A DNA stretch of 64,000 bases. Source: Lentisphaerae bacterium GWF2_49_21. GTDB taxonomy: Bacteria > Verrucomicrobiota > Lentisphaeria > Victivallales > GWF2-50-93. A program made the translations under genes and the position numbers. Within the stretch, counting starts at the first letter, position 1, and the number at the start of each line of letters is the position of its first letter. The notes under the pieces were generated by a model. That model did no database searches and was not told the origin of the DNA. It saw nothing but the letters and a program-made list of their open reading frames with translations. This document shows, piece by piece, positions 45,653-53,854 of the stretch. The stretch is from the NCBI GenBank assembly GCA_001804805.1, contig MHBH01000020.1, positions 62,001-126,000 on the forward strand. Direction: 5' to 3'.

Positions 45653-47107
45653 ATGATTCTGGCGTTGATAATACTGTTGCCGGCGGTTGCAGGGCTTGCT
45701 GCGTTTTTCATAACGTGGCCTTTCCTGAGAAGGGCTCTGCTGCTCCTTACCGCCGTTTCCCACGCCGCCCTCATTGCCTTCTGCTGGATTGTCAGGCCTG
45801 AGCCGATCCTGAATGGATGGATCGCACTCGACTCGGCCGGGCTTCTCTTCATGACGGTTTCGGGAGTGCTCTTTCTCGCCGCATCCATCTATGCGATAGG
45901 ATATCTCAGCAGGGAACCGAAGGAACAGCAGGATACCGACGAAGGATTCTTCTTCACCAACACTCCGGAAAACATCTTCATCGCCTGCCTCCAGCTTTTC
46001 CTTTCTGCAATGGCGCTTGTCTGCACGAGCCAGCATTTCGGGCTTCTCTGGGTGGCGATCGAGGCCACGACCCTGGCCAGCGCACCCCTGATCTATTTCC
46101 ACCGCCACCACAGGTCTCTCGAAGCCACCTGGAAATACGTGCTGATATGTTCCGTAGGAATCGGACTCGCACTGCTTGGAACCCTTATCCTTACGGTTTC
46201 AGCTTCTGCAATCCATAACAACCTCATGATTTCAGAATTGACCGACAACAGCCAGCTGATAAATCCGGAGTGGCTGAAGGCGGCGTTCCTCCTGTTCCTT
46301 GTCGGATACGGCACGAAGATGGGACTTGCCCCGCTGCATACCTGGCTTCCTGCGGCCCACAGCGAATCACCGTCCCTTGTCTCCGCCCTCCTTTCCGGTG
46401 CGCTCCTCAACTGCTCGTTCCTTGGCATCCTGAGGATACACCAGGTCTGCGTATATGCCGGACAGTCCGAGTTCAGCTGCAATCTCCTGATCTTCTTCGG
46501 ATTATTCTCGATGGCAGTTGCCGCAGTCTTCATAATAGCTCAGAAGGATTTCAAACGGATGCTCGCGTATTCGAGCGTCGAACACATGGGGATCCTGGCA
46601 CTTGGTGTCGGACTCGGCGGAACCGCCGTCTTCGCCTCGATGTACCATCTGATCAACCATTCGCTGACAAAAGGAATGCTCTTCCTCGCGGCGGGGAACA
46701 TCATCGCCTTCTACAAGACAAGGACCTCGTCGGATGTGAAGGGTATTCTCAAAAGGATCCCGGCGACCGGCATCCTCTGGACCGCAGGCCTTTTCGCCAT
46801 CGCCGGATTCCCGCCGTTCGGGCTTTTCGTGAGCGAATTCACGATCTTCAAGACGGCATTCGACCAGGGGCATTTCTACATCTGCGCCATCTTCCTGGCG
46901 CTTCTCGCACTGATCTTCGCCGGCATGGCCTATGTGATGCTCAACATGTCGCAGGGGGAGAATGCTGACGGGAAGGAAAAAGAATCCCTGCTGATGGTTC
47001 TTCCACCGGTCGTCCTCGGAATCATAACGCTCATCCTAGGTCTTTATATCCCGGACTTCCTGACAAACGTCCTCAATGAAATTTCAATTATCTTCGGAGC
47101 GCTCTGA
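45653..47107 (+). CDS. HyfF-like antiporter-type subunit
   Basis: From ATG 45653 (AAGGAAAAG just upstream) the protein has 484 residues and about 14 helices. KMGLAPLHTWLPAAHSESPS, then LVSALLSGALLNCSFLGILR and DFKRMLAYSSVEHMGILALG identify a NuoM/HyfF-type ion-pumping subunit. It is the second antiporter-like subunit of the complex. The stop and the next start share bases (TGATG at 47105). Confidence 0.92.
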   Translation: MILALIILLPAVAGLAAFFITWPFLRRALLLLTAVSHAALIAFCWIVRPEPILNGWIALDSAGLLFMTVSGVLFLAASIYAIGYLSREPKEQQDTDEGFFFTNTPENIFIACLQLFLSAMALVCTSQHFGLLWVAIEATTLASAPLIYFHRHHRSLEATWKYVLICSVGIGLALLGTLILTVSASAIHNNLMISELTDNSQLINPEWLKAAFLLFLVGYGTKMGLAPLHTWLPAAHSESPSLVSALLSGALLNCSFLGILRIHQVCVYAGQSEFSCNLLIFFGLFSMAVAAVFIIAQKDFKRMLAYSSVEHMGILALGVGLGGTAVFASMYHLINHSLTKGMLFLAAGNIIAFYKTRTSSDVKGILKRIPATGILWTAGLFAIAGFPPFGLFVSEFTIFKTAFDQGHFYICAIFLALLALIFAGMAYVMLNMSQGENADGKEKESLLMVLPPVVLGIITLILGLYIPDFLTNVLNEISIIFGAL

Positions 47108-48630
47108 TGAATATTTCCCCATACATAAGCGTCTTCAACGGAGAGACGGTGAAGCTTGAAAATGTGCCGGTGCTGGACTTCGAGGAGTTCAGGGAGACGC
47201 TGCTGTCGCTGAACGGGAAGAACGGACGGCTCTCTTCGCTTTTCGGAATGCCGGTGGAATACAATATGACGAGGATTTTTGCGATAATCGCAAAGGACAG
47301 GCTGGGCAACCTCTGCATTCTTTCGACCGAAGTCGGCGACAGCTATAAATCACTCACTCCTGACTGTCCGCAGGCGCACTGGTTCGAGAGGGAGATTGCA
47401 GAGCAGTGGGGGATAGTTCCGGAAGGGCATCCCTGGCTCAAGCCCATCCGTTTCCACAAACCATATTCCGAGGACAGGGATGCATGGAAAAGGAAGGAAG
47501 ACGAGGAGATTCTTCCATGCGTCACGGATTATTACAAGGTTGACGGAGAGGAGATACATGAAGTCGCGGTCGGTCCTGTCCATGCCGGGATCATCGAACC
47601 CGGTCACTTCCGTTTCCAGTGCCATGGTGAAACAGTTTTCAATCTTGAGATCTCGCTCGGATACCAGCATCGCGGTATCGAAAGGAAGCTTGTTGGCGCA
47701 CCGGACGGTAAGACAATCCATTACATGGAGACGGCTGCAGGCGACACTTCAATTGGACATGCCACTGCTTACTGCGAGGCGCTGGAATCACTGGCTAAAT
47801 GCAATGTCCCGCTCCGGGCTCAGGCGATACGTGGAATTCTTCTCGAGCTTGAACGGCTTGCAAACCACGCTGGTGACTTGGGCGCGTTGGCGGGTGACGT
47901 GGCATATCTGCCGACATCATCATTCTGCGGCAGGATCCGCGGGGATTACCTGAACATAACCGCGCTCATCTGCGGAAACCGCTTCGGCAGGAACGTCATC
48001 AGGCCTGGCGGAGTAATGTTCGACATCGACAATGAGATGAAGGCTGAAATACTGAAAAGGCTTGATGCTGCATTCAAGGACACTGAAAACGCCGTCGATC
48101 TGCTCTGGGATAATCCGTCAGTGCAGGGACGCTTCGAAGAATGCGGCAAGCTCAGCAGGGAACTCTGCACAAAGATCGGCACCGTCGGACCTGCGGCCCG
48201 TGCCTGTGGAGTTGAACAGGACGTGAGATTCGATCTGCCATCGGGGATATTCCGTTTCGCGCAGATATCTGTTTCGACATACCATACGGGCGATGTATTC
48301 TCAAGGGCGTTCGTAAGGATGATGGAGATCAGGAATTCTGTGAAGTTCATCCGCGAACAGCTTGCGAACCTGCCGGAAGGGAAGATCATGGAACCTTGTG
48401 GCAAGGCCAGCGCGGATTCCCTGACCGTAACACTCGCCGAAGGCTGGCGCGGCGAGATCTGCCATACGGCGATCACTGATTCCAAAGGACATTTCGAACA
48501 TTACAAGATAGTGGATCCGTCGTTCCATAACTGGTTCGCCCTGGCGAATGTCCTGAAGAACGAACAGATTTACAATTTCCCGTTGTGCAACAAGAGTTTC
48601 AATTTGTCCTATTGCGGGCATGACTTATAA
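47107..48630 (+). CDS. NuoCD/HyfG-like fused large subunit without NiFe ligands
   Basis: The 507-residue protein joins a NuoC-like domain (about 1-125, HWFEREIAEQWGIVPEGHPW) to a NuoD/hydrogenase large-subunit domain. Where NiFe hydrogenases have the N-terminal CxxC ligand pair, this one reads METAAGDTSIGHATAYCEAL (about 207-226), as in NuoD-like proteins. Where they have the C-terminal DPCxxCxxH/R ligands, it reads IVDPSFHNWFALANVL (about 468-483). With all four cysteine ligands missing it cannot hold the NiFe centre. This is the mark of energy-converting hydrogenase-related (Ehr) complexes, whose electron acceptor is unknown. It will often be mislabelled as formate hydrogenlyase. Confidence 0.92.
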   Translation: MNISPYISVFNGETVKLENVPVLDFEEFRETLLSLNGKNGRLSSLFGMPVEYNMTRIFAIIAKDRLGNLCILSTEVGDSYKSLTPDCPQAHWFEREIAEQWGIVPEGHPWLKPIRFHKPYSEDRDAWKRKEDEEILPCVTDYYKVDGEEIHEVAVGPVHAGIIEPGHFRFQCHGETVFNLEISLGYQHRGIERKLVGAPDGKTIHYMETAAGDTSIGHATAYCEALESLAKCNVPLRAQAIRGILLELERLANHAGDLGALAGDVAYLPTSSFCGRIRGDYLNITALICGNRFGRNVIRPGGVMFDIDNEMKAEILKRLDAAFKDTENAVDLLWDNPSVQGRFEECGKLSRELCTKIGTVGPAARACGVEQDVRFDLPSGIFRFAQISVSTYHTGDVFSRAFVRMMEIRNSVKFIREQLANLPEGKIMEPCGKASADSLTVTLAEGWRGEICHTAITDSKGHFEHYKIVDPSFHNWFALANVLKNEQIYNFPLCNKSFNLSYCGHDL

Positions 48631-48649
48631 ATTTTCGGAGAAAATTTAT
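48627..48649 (+). promoter_or_regulatory. Hairpin with ribosome-binding site in its loop
   Basis: ATAAATTTTC (48627-48636) and GAAAATTTAT (48640-48649) are perfect arms around a GGA loop. The Shine-Dalgarno-like GGAG for the next gene sits at the loop and arm edge, 11 bases before ATG 48652. It overlaps the preceding stop codon. It may tune translation of the electron-entry subunit, or be a dispersed palindrome (compare 25456 and 60628). Confidence 0.6.
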
Positions 48650-48651
48650 TT

Positions 48652-49416
48652 ATGTTGAATGAAATCAGAGCAAGAATAAAACAAGGCTACCGGACGGCTC
48701 CATTCCCGAGCAAGGAAATGAAACTGCCTGAACGCTATCTCGGAGTCCCGATAATCGAAAAGAAGAAATGCGGGGAATCCGACTGCAGGAACTGCGTCAA
48801 GTCATGCCCTCTCTCCTGTATCTCAAAGACCGATAAAGGCATTACAATCGATCTCGGCATCTGTATTTTCTGCGGTGACTGCGCCAGGGCATGTCCTTCC
48901 GGAGGCATCACGTTCTCCAGGCATTATGCGATGTCGGTGAACAACAGGGCCGACCTGAAACTTTCAGGAAAGACCTTGAAGCTCGCAAAGGCGCTCGAAG
49001 ACAAATCAAAAGCAATCTTCGGACATTCACTGAAGCTGCGCGAGGTGAGCGCCGGCGGATGCAACGCCTGCGAGGCCGACACTAACGTCCTCAACACACT
49101 TGCCTGGGATCTTGGGAGATTCGGGATCCAGTTCGTTGCTTCACCGCGACATGCCGACGGACTTTTCATCACGGGTGCCGTCCCTCAGAACATGCTGCTC
49201 GCCCTGAAAAAGACCTATGACGCCATACCCGAGCCGAAACTCGTAATTGTCGCCGGGGCATGCGCGATCTCAGGCGGGATCTTCAAGGACCATCCGGAAG
49301 TGAATAACGGCGCCGACAATATTCTTCCAGTCGATCTCTATATCCCCGGATGTCCTCCGCATCCGGCGACAATCCTCGACGGCCTGCTGAGACTGCTTGG
49401 AAGAATTGAATTGTAA
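48652..49416 (+). CDS. Ferredoxin-NuoB-like fused subunit of the Ehr complex
   Basis: The 254-residue protein has two [4Fe-4S] ferredoxin sites (CGESDCRNCVKSCP at about 41-54, with longer spacing after the first Cys, and CIFCGDCARACP at about 74-85). A NuoB/HycG-like small-subunit domain follows: SAGGCNACEADTNVL, GACAISGG and YIPGCPPHPAT supply the four Cys of the N2-type cluster. This combines the roles of HyfH and HyfI in one chain. Electrons would enter from a soluble donor such as ferredoxin and reach the CD-like subunit. It is the last gene of the operon. Confidence 0.92.
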   Translation: MLNEIRARIKQGYRTAPFPSKEMKLPERYLGVPIIEKKKCGESDCRNCVKSCPLSCISKTDKGITIDLGICIFCGDCARACPSGGITFSRHYAMSVNNRADLKLSGKTLKLAKALEDKSKAIFGHSLKLREVSAGGCNACEADTNVLNTLAWDLGRFGIQFVASPRHADGLFITGAVPQNMLLALKKTYDAIPEPKLVIVAGACAISGGIFKDHPEVNNGADNILPVDLYIPGCPPHPATILDGLLRLLGRIEL

Positions 49417-50131
49417 GTAGGTACGGACTTCAGCCTGTACCATTCTTCAATTTCCTGGTACAAGCTAAAGCATGTACCTGCTACAAATGACCGAATTACT
49501 TTCTTGATGTACAGTTCGCCGTACGCCTGCGGCGTATAAATCACGTCGAATGTTTTCAAGAGACCAGCGGGTTTGGAAATAAACTCAATCAGGAGTGGAT
49601 TTCGCTTGTAGTAGCGCATGTTTGCGCGTTCTTCGATTTCCAATAGGAGCGCCGGTCTCCAGGTAAACCGGTATCATTCTGAGGTAAACCAGTGCCATGC
49701 CAATGCCGTTAACTTAAGATATAACACGTTAATGTCTTGCATGTTATATTCTGATGACGAATCCTGAAGGGATTGAGTAATATAGCCTGTGGCTTCAGCC
49801 ACAGATTTCGTATAAAAGATGATTCGTCCTGTAGGGACGGAATATACTCTGCCCCTTCAGGGCAAAACAAATTTTGGGATCCAATACCTATGGTTGAAAC
49901 CATAGGCTTTATTACCTAACGCACTCCATGCGTAAAGATAAAAACAATATAAACCCTGTATTATTAAGTTGTTGCGCCTACGTTAACGGCATTGGCATGG
50001 CACCGTCCTCCCCTCTCATCAGAAAAGCTTAACGCGTATCAAACCTGCTGATGAGCGGTGGAAGTGATTTCCTGAGCGCCTTTTTTCAGCGGAGTCAATA
50101 GCAAGAGTACCCCCCGCTCTTCAACTTGGCG
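49417..50131. other. Repeat-rich gap after the Ehr operon
   Basis: About 715 bases. Contains a REP pair GGTACGG..GTACC (49420-49441) facing GGTACAAGC..GTACC (49457-49478), a GCGCA/TGCGC hairpin near 49610-49630, a GCCGGT stem near 49650, and the 313-bp inverted-repeat element at 49691-50003. No gene is supported in it. Confidence 0.8.
49691..50003. mobile_element. 313-bp element with perfect 22-bp terminal inverted repeats
   Basis: GTGCCATGCCAATGCCGTTAAC (49691-49712; quoted here in parts as GTGCCATGCC and AATGCCGTTAAC) is exactly reverse-complemented at 49982-50003. Inside are at least six small hairpins in a row: AATCC/GGATT, CTGTGGCT/AGCCACAG, TTCGTCC/GGGACGGA, GCCC/GGGC, CCTATGGTT/AACCATAGG and ACGCA/TGCGT. 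There is no open frame, so it is a non-coding, MITE-like or structured element. No target-site duplication is obvious. Confidence 0.75.
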
Positions 50132-50968
50132 TTATTTTAAGAATTTATGCAATTCGATTGAAACAACATCAATACCCATATTAGCAAGCGCAATCAACGA
50201 ATATTTTTTTACAAGCCATTTGACAAACTCACAACCGAGATAATATCCAACATCCGAATGCCCCAAAACACTGCACCAATCTCCAAAAAAGTCTTGCGTA
50301 CTTTCACCCGCGTCAACACGGCGAAGGTATTCATTAGACAGTACAATTTTATTTGACTCACACCAGTTACGCCATCCATTGATGTCCTGATGATAGTATG
50401 AAAAATCACCGCACAGAAGTTGCTCGCAATACATAGCAATACCTTCACGAAAAAGTTGCCAGATGGACTTTTCGCCTTGTTTTGTCAGTCCGGGATGCGG
50501 TGTTCCAGCCATGTCATGCCATAAATGACCGAGTTCATGATATATGAGCGAAGCCATTCTTTTTTCATTGCACCAATCAAGCTCAATAATTTTTTCCACA
50601 CCAAGAAGAACCGCTTTTTTACCATCAAGCGTTGTCGCCCAACCAGCACCATTGCACAACCCTAAATATAAAATAATATCCGCCTGTAAATCAGTTCCAA
50701 ATACACCCGTGAACCGTTGTTGCAGGGTTTGTGTAGCGGAAAGGAAAGAGTTGTGCGTTTCCTCCAGCTTGTTTGTATTGTTCAATGCCTGCTGTACGAT
50801 AGGAAGTACCTCTTGATTGAAATTATATGAACAGCTGTCATTCAATAGTTTTTGGGGCAGCAATTTGGATATCTGAGCAGCATAACATTCCCATATGGAC
50901 ATATTGAAACCATTTTTCATACTGTCTGATAATATCAATATTTCGGGATAGGTATCTACGATTTTCAT
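50132..50968 (-). CDS. Predicted zinc metallopeptidase (HExxH), AT-rich
   Basis: The 278-residue protein has a gluzincin-type motif YHELGHLWHDM (His144, Glu145, His148) and a downstream Glu in LFREGIAMYCEQL that could be the third zinc ligand. The layout resembles predicted Zn-dependent proteases of the DUF2268 type. No signal peptide is seen, so action in the cytoplasm or as a toxin-like or phage-related enzyme is possible. Base and codon use (AT-rich, many Asn, Ile and Lys codons ending in A or T) differ from the flanking genes. The gene lies between a 313-bp inverted-repeat element and direct repeats, so recent transfer is likely. Function is unknown. Confidence 0.78.
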   Translation of the reverse strand: MKIVDTYPEILILSDSMKNGFNMSIWECYAAQISKLLPQKLLNDSCSYNFNQEVLPIVQQALNNTNKLEETHNSFLSATQTLQQRFTGVFGTDLQADIILYLGLCNGAGWATTLDGKKAVLLGVEKIIELDWCNEKRMASLIYHELGHLWHDMAGTPHPGLTKQGEKSIWQLFREGIAMYCEQLLCGDFSYYHQDINGWRNWCESNKIVLSNEYLRRVDAGESTQDFFGDWCSVLGHSDVGYYLGCEFVKWLVKKYSLIALANMGIDVVSIELHKFLK

Positions 50969-51022
50969 CTTGTATCACCGTTTATTAGCCAATTACATAG
51001 TTCAAAAGACCATATGTACTGC

Positions 51023-51082
51023 CGGGCCATTCGGGTCCGGGCCATTCGGGTCTGGCACTCCGGGCCATTCGGGTCTGGCACC
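51023..51082. repeat. Three direct repeats of CGGGCCATTCGGGTC
   Basis: Copies start at 51023, 51038 and 51061. The last two extend to CGGGCCATTCGGGTCTGGCA plus C. They lie just upstream of the AT-rich peptidase gene. Confidence 0.88.
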
Positions 51083-51371
51083 ATATTTATTATAATACAC
51101 ACTCATAATTAGGCTGAGTATTGTCATATCTGCATCTTATATTAAGTATTTATGCAATAGAATATCAAGTTAATAAACTCAATGATTTCACTGACATTTT
51201 CCGGTAAGATAATGCACTGAATCGGAATTGACAATCCGGAACCGTTTCAAGCCGCATTCGCCAGCCTTCTTCCCGAGCCAGTTCCAAGAGAACTGGGTCA
51301 CACTCTTGCTATGGCTTTCATGAAGTAATTATCATCTGATGTAATATTGGAAGAACAATGGTCGTAATATA

Positions 51372-51393
51372 GAGGCAATTTCAAAATTGCCTC
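51372..51393. repeat. 22-bp palindrome, copy 2
   Basis: Exactly the same 22 bases as 1080-1101. Confidence 0.88.
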
Positions 51394-51406
51394 TATTGAG
51401 AACGAT

Positions 51407-51441
51407 AAAAAAAGGGACGGTGTCCAGCCGTCCCTTTTTTT
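51407..51441. terminator. Bidirectional rho-independent terminator
   Basis: AAAAAAAGGGACGG (51407-51420) and CCGTCCCTTTTTTT (from 51428) form a GC stem with A and T runs on both sides. It can end glnK transcription arriving on the minus strand. Confidence 0.9.
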
Positions 51442-51486
51442 GCTTTAAATTATCTGGAAAGTAGCACAGCCGTCCCGGCTGTAATT

Positions 51487-51538
51487 ATAATTTTCACTGG
51501 CTGGCCCCGGCATCGGGGCAGATCCCAGTGAAAATTAT
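51487..51538. repeat. Nested hairpin overlapping the glnK stop codon
   Basis: ATAATTTTCACTGG (51487-51500) pairs perfectly with CCAGTGAAAATTAT (51525-51538), enclosing a smaller CCCG/CGGG stem. The stop codon of glnK lies in one arm. It may protect or end the amt-glnK mRNA. Confidence 0.8.
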
Positions 51539-51876
51539 CCTATGGCGACGCCTCCGGTCTCGCCCGTCCTGATCCTCGTGCATTCCTCGAGGTCCAACAC
51601 GAAGATTTTTCCATCGCCGACCTCGCCTGTGCGTCCGCCTGCGATTATCGCGTCGACTACAGGCTTGACGAATGCTTCATTGACGGCGATCTCGAGCTTG
51701 ATCTTCTTGAGGAGGCTGCCGGCCTCCTTGTGGCTCCTGTAGACGGTCGCGACTCCCTTCTGTCGGCCTCTCCCCATCACGGAAGTGACTGTCACAAGAT
51801 GAATCTCCTTCTCCTCGAGCTTCTGCAGGACGTCGTCCATCCTGTCCGGCTGTATCACTGCAATTATATATTTCAT
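51535..51876 (-). CDS. glnK: PII nitrogen-regulatory protein (GlnK/GlnB-like) lacking Tyr51
   Basis: The 113-residue protein is a full PII trimer subunit: MKYIIAVIQPDRMDDVLQKL, GRGRQKGVATVYRSHKEAG in the T-loop, and the C-terminal signature TGEVGDGKIFVLDLEE with IRTGE. Position 46 is Tyr, as in many PII proteins, but position 51, the uridylylated Tyr of proteobacterial PII, is Glu. Regulation by uridylylation is therefore unlikely, while ATP/ADP and 2-oxoglutarate binding should remain. It is 12 bases downstream of the amt gene and would gate that ammonium channel. Confidence 0.93.
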   Translation of the reverse strand: MKYIIAVIQPDRMDDVLQKLEEKEIHLVTVTSVMGRGRQKGVATVYRSHKEAGSLLKKIKLEIAVNEAFVKPVVDAIIAGGRTGEVGDGKIFVLDLEECTRIRTGETGGVAIG

Positions 51877-51888
51877 ATTCCACCTCCT

Positions 51889-53424
51889 CTATTCTAATGT
51901 TGTGTAGGCTGCTTCACGATGTTCGGTGAGATCGAGTCCGACGCGTTCCTCATGTTCGCCGGTCCTGAGTCCGAAAAGCTTGTCGACGATCCAGAACAGG
52001 GCATAGCTGACCACGAAGGCATACACCATGGTGATGGCGACGGCCTTGAGCTGTATCATCAGCTGTCCGGGATTTCCGTAGAAGAGCCCGTTTGCCCCTG
52101 CTGAATTTATTGCGGTTGTCGCAAAGAGTCCCGTGGCTATCGCGCCCCAGATTCCGCCGATTCCGTGGACTCCGAATGCGTCGAGTGAATCGTCATACCC
52201 GAACTTCGCCTTGCAGAAGCTGACGGAAATATAGCATATCACGCCAGAACCGAGGCCGATGACTATCGCTCCCATCGGAGTGACGAATCCGGATGCCGGC
52301 GTGATCGCCACAAGTCCGGCTACTGCTCCTGTGATTACGCCCAGGACAGTTGAACGCTTGTTGAATACGAGATCCATTATTGCCCATGCGAGTCCTGCAG
52401 CCGCTGTCGCAACATGCGTCACGACGAATGCGCTTGCGGCAAGTCCGTTCGCGGCAAGTGCGCTTCCGGCATTGAAACCGAACCATCCGAACCAGAGGAG
52501 TCCGGCGCCGAGGACTGCAAATGGAAGGTTGTGGGGAGGGGACATCTTGTCCGGATACCCCATTCTTTTTCCGAGGAAGAGCGCGGCCGCGAGCGCCGCC
52601 ATTCCAGCGTTGATGTGTACGACGGTTCCGCCTGCGAAGTCAAGGGCTCCCATTCCTCCGAAGGTTCCGAGAAGTCCCTTGTCGGCCCACACCCAGTGGC
52701 AGACCGGATCATATACTATGGTTGTCCACAGCAAGGTGAATATGCAGAACGGTACGAATCTTATGCGTTCCGCAAACGCGCCGATGATGAGTGCGGGCGT
52801 GATCACCGCAAACATGGCCTGGAAGATCATGAAGGCCTGATGCGGAACGGTCGTGCCATATACCGCATGAGGTTCAAGGCCGACACCCTTCAGTCCAATC
52901 CAGGACAGATCGCCGATGAAACCTTTTATATCGGGTCCGAATGACAAGCTGTAGCCAATAATCACCCACTGCAGGGTCACCAGGCAGAGGATGATCATGC
53001 ACTGCATCAGCACGGAAAGTACGTTCTTCCTTCTGACGAGTCCTCCGTAGAAGAAGGCGAGTCCGGGCGTCATCAGCATGACGAGTGCTGCGCTTGCGAG
53101 GAGCCAGGCGGTGTCGCCGGCGTTGATTGCGGGGGCCGCAGCGATAACCGGAGCAACTGCTGCAGCGGCCGGTGCGGCAGCAACACTTGCAGCCGGCGCA
53201 GCCGGAGCAGCTGTGGCTTCAGTTGTCGCTGTAGCTGGGGCCGAGGGGACGGCCAGTGCTGTTGTCACTGCCGGGGTAGCCACAGTGACGGCTGGTGCAG
53301 CAGGTTTATTTGTAGCGGCGGCGCCCAGTGGGAATGCCGGCGGAGCCTCCTCTGCCCATGCAATGCCGGTCATGAGCAACGCGGCAAGCAGAGGCATTCC
53401 GATGATCAGTTTCCTCTTTTTCAT
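51889..53424 (-). CDS. amt: Ammonium transporter (Amt/MEP/Rh) with long Ala/Pro-rich N-terminus
   Basis: From ATG 53424 the protein has 511 residues: a signal peptide (cleavage near AWAEE), about 75 residues made almost only of Ala, Pro, Thr and Val, then the eleven-helix Amt core starting NAGDTAWLLASAALVMLMTP. The pore His pair is present in GGTVVHINAGMAALAAALFL and in FGVHGIGGIWGAIATG. It conducts ammonium across the inner membrane under PII control. The Ala/Pro-rich segment, probably a periplasmic linker, is unusual in length. Start 53424 is favoured by AGGAAG upstream and by the sigma-54 site at 53485-53500, which rules out a start at 53496. Confidence 0.93.
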   Translation of the reverse strand: MKKRKLIIGMPLLAALLMTGIAWAEEAPPAFPLGAAATNKPAAPAVTVATPAVTTALAVPSAPATATTEATAAPAAPAASVAAAPAAAAVAPVIAAAPAINAGDTAWLLASAALVMLMTPGLAFFYGGLVRRKNVLSVLMQCMIILCLVTLQWVIIGYSLSFGPDIKGFIGDLSWIGLKGVGLEPHAVYGTTVPHQAFMIFQAMFAVITPALIIGAFAERIRFVPFCIFTLLWTTIVYDPVCHWVWADKGLLGTFGGMGALDFAGGTVVHINAGMAALAAALFLGKRMGYPDKMSPPHNLPFAVLGAGLLWFGWFGFNAGSALAANGLAASAFVVTHVATAAAGLAWAIMDLVFNKRSTVLGVITGAVAGLVAITPASGFVTPMGAIVIGLGSGVICYISVSFCKAKFGYDDSLDAFGVHGIGGIWGAIATGLFATTAINSAGANGLFYGNPGQLMIQLKAVAITMVYAFVVSYALFWIVDKLFGLRTGEHEERVGLDLTEHREAAYTTLE

Positions 53425-53484
53425 TTTCGCTTCCTCTCTATTTGGTTTCAAGTTTCGATTTCTTTGAAATTTGAAACGGGTAAT

Positions 53485-53500
53485 AGCAGTCATCATGCCA
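53485..53500 (-). promoter_or_regulatory. Sigma-54 (-24/-12) promoter candidate for amt-glnK
   Basis: On the minus strand it reads TGGCAT-GATGA-CTGCT, with GG and GC at the exact spacing of the consensus and two mismatches. It lies about 60 bases upstream of the amt ATG. Sigma-54 control of amt-glnK is classic in nitrogen regulation. Confidence 0.6.
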
Positions 53501-53854
53501 AGTGGTTTCTGGCAGCGGTTAAAAGCATGGAGGACAAGTAATTATAAATATCGAGTAAAATGCGTGATGGTAAGGATAAGTTATATGCATGATACAAATA
53601 TGAGAACTGCCTGCCTGTAGTCAACGCATTATTGCGTGTCGGAATTATCTGGAAATCACAGCCAAAAACGGCTTGATTACCAGCGGGAGATCCTAAAGGA
53701 AATACTGACAGGATGTCTTGTTTTAAGTAATTACAAATATGTGTACAGGCAGGGTCAATAATAACAAAAATGTAATAATAAGAATAGATGCGTACTTTAT
53801 TGTAATAATTATATCTTGTTTGTCATCAAAGATTTGCAGATATCGATTCCGGGA

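Larger units (their letters stand above)
50969..51534. other. Gap with direct repeats, palindromes and a terminator
   Basis: About 566 bases with three direct repeats (51023-51082) and the second copy of the 22-bp palindrome (51372-51393). It also holds a terminator (51407-51441) and a nested hairpin at the glnK stop (51487-51538). A short frame at 51221-51328 (SLLPEPVPRELGHTLAMAFM) may be a gene relic, but nothing supports it. Confidence 0.7.

Noticed and set aside
41943-49416. A functional group 4 NiFe hydrogenase or formate hydrogenlyase
   Set aside because: The NiFe cysteine ligands are missing at both ends of the large subunit and no formate dehydrogenase or hyp maturation gene is present.
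51221-51328. A gene fragment ending GHTLAMAFMK
   Set aside because: No start codon, no recognisable family and a stop directly upstream; it could be a relic but cannot be supported.
52414-52944. Plus-strand open frame inside the amt gene
   Set aside because: Shadow of the Amt coding sequence; Amt motifs are intact on the minus strand.
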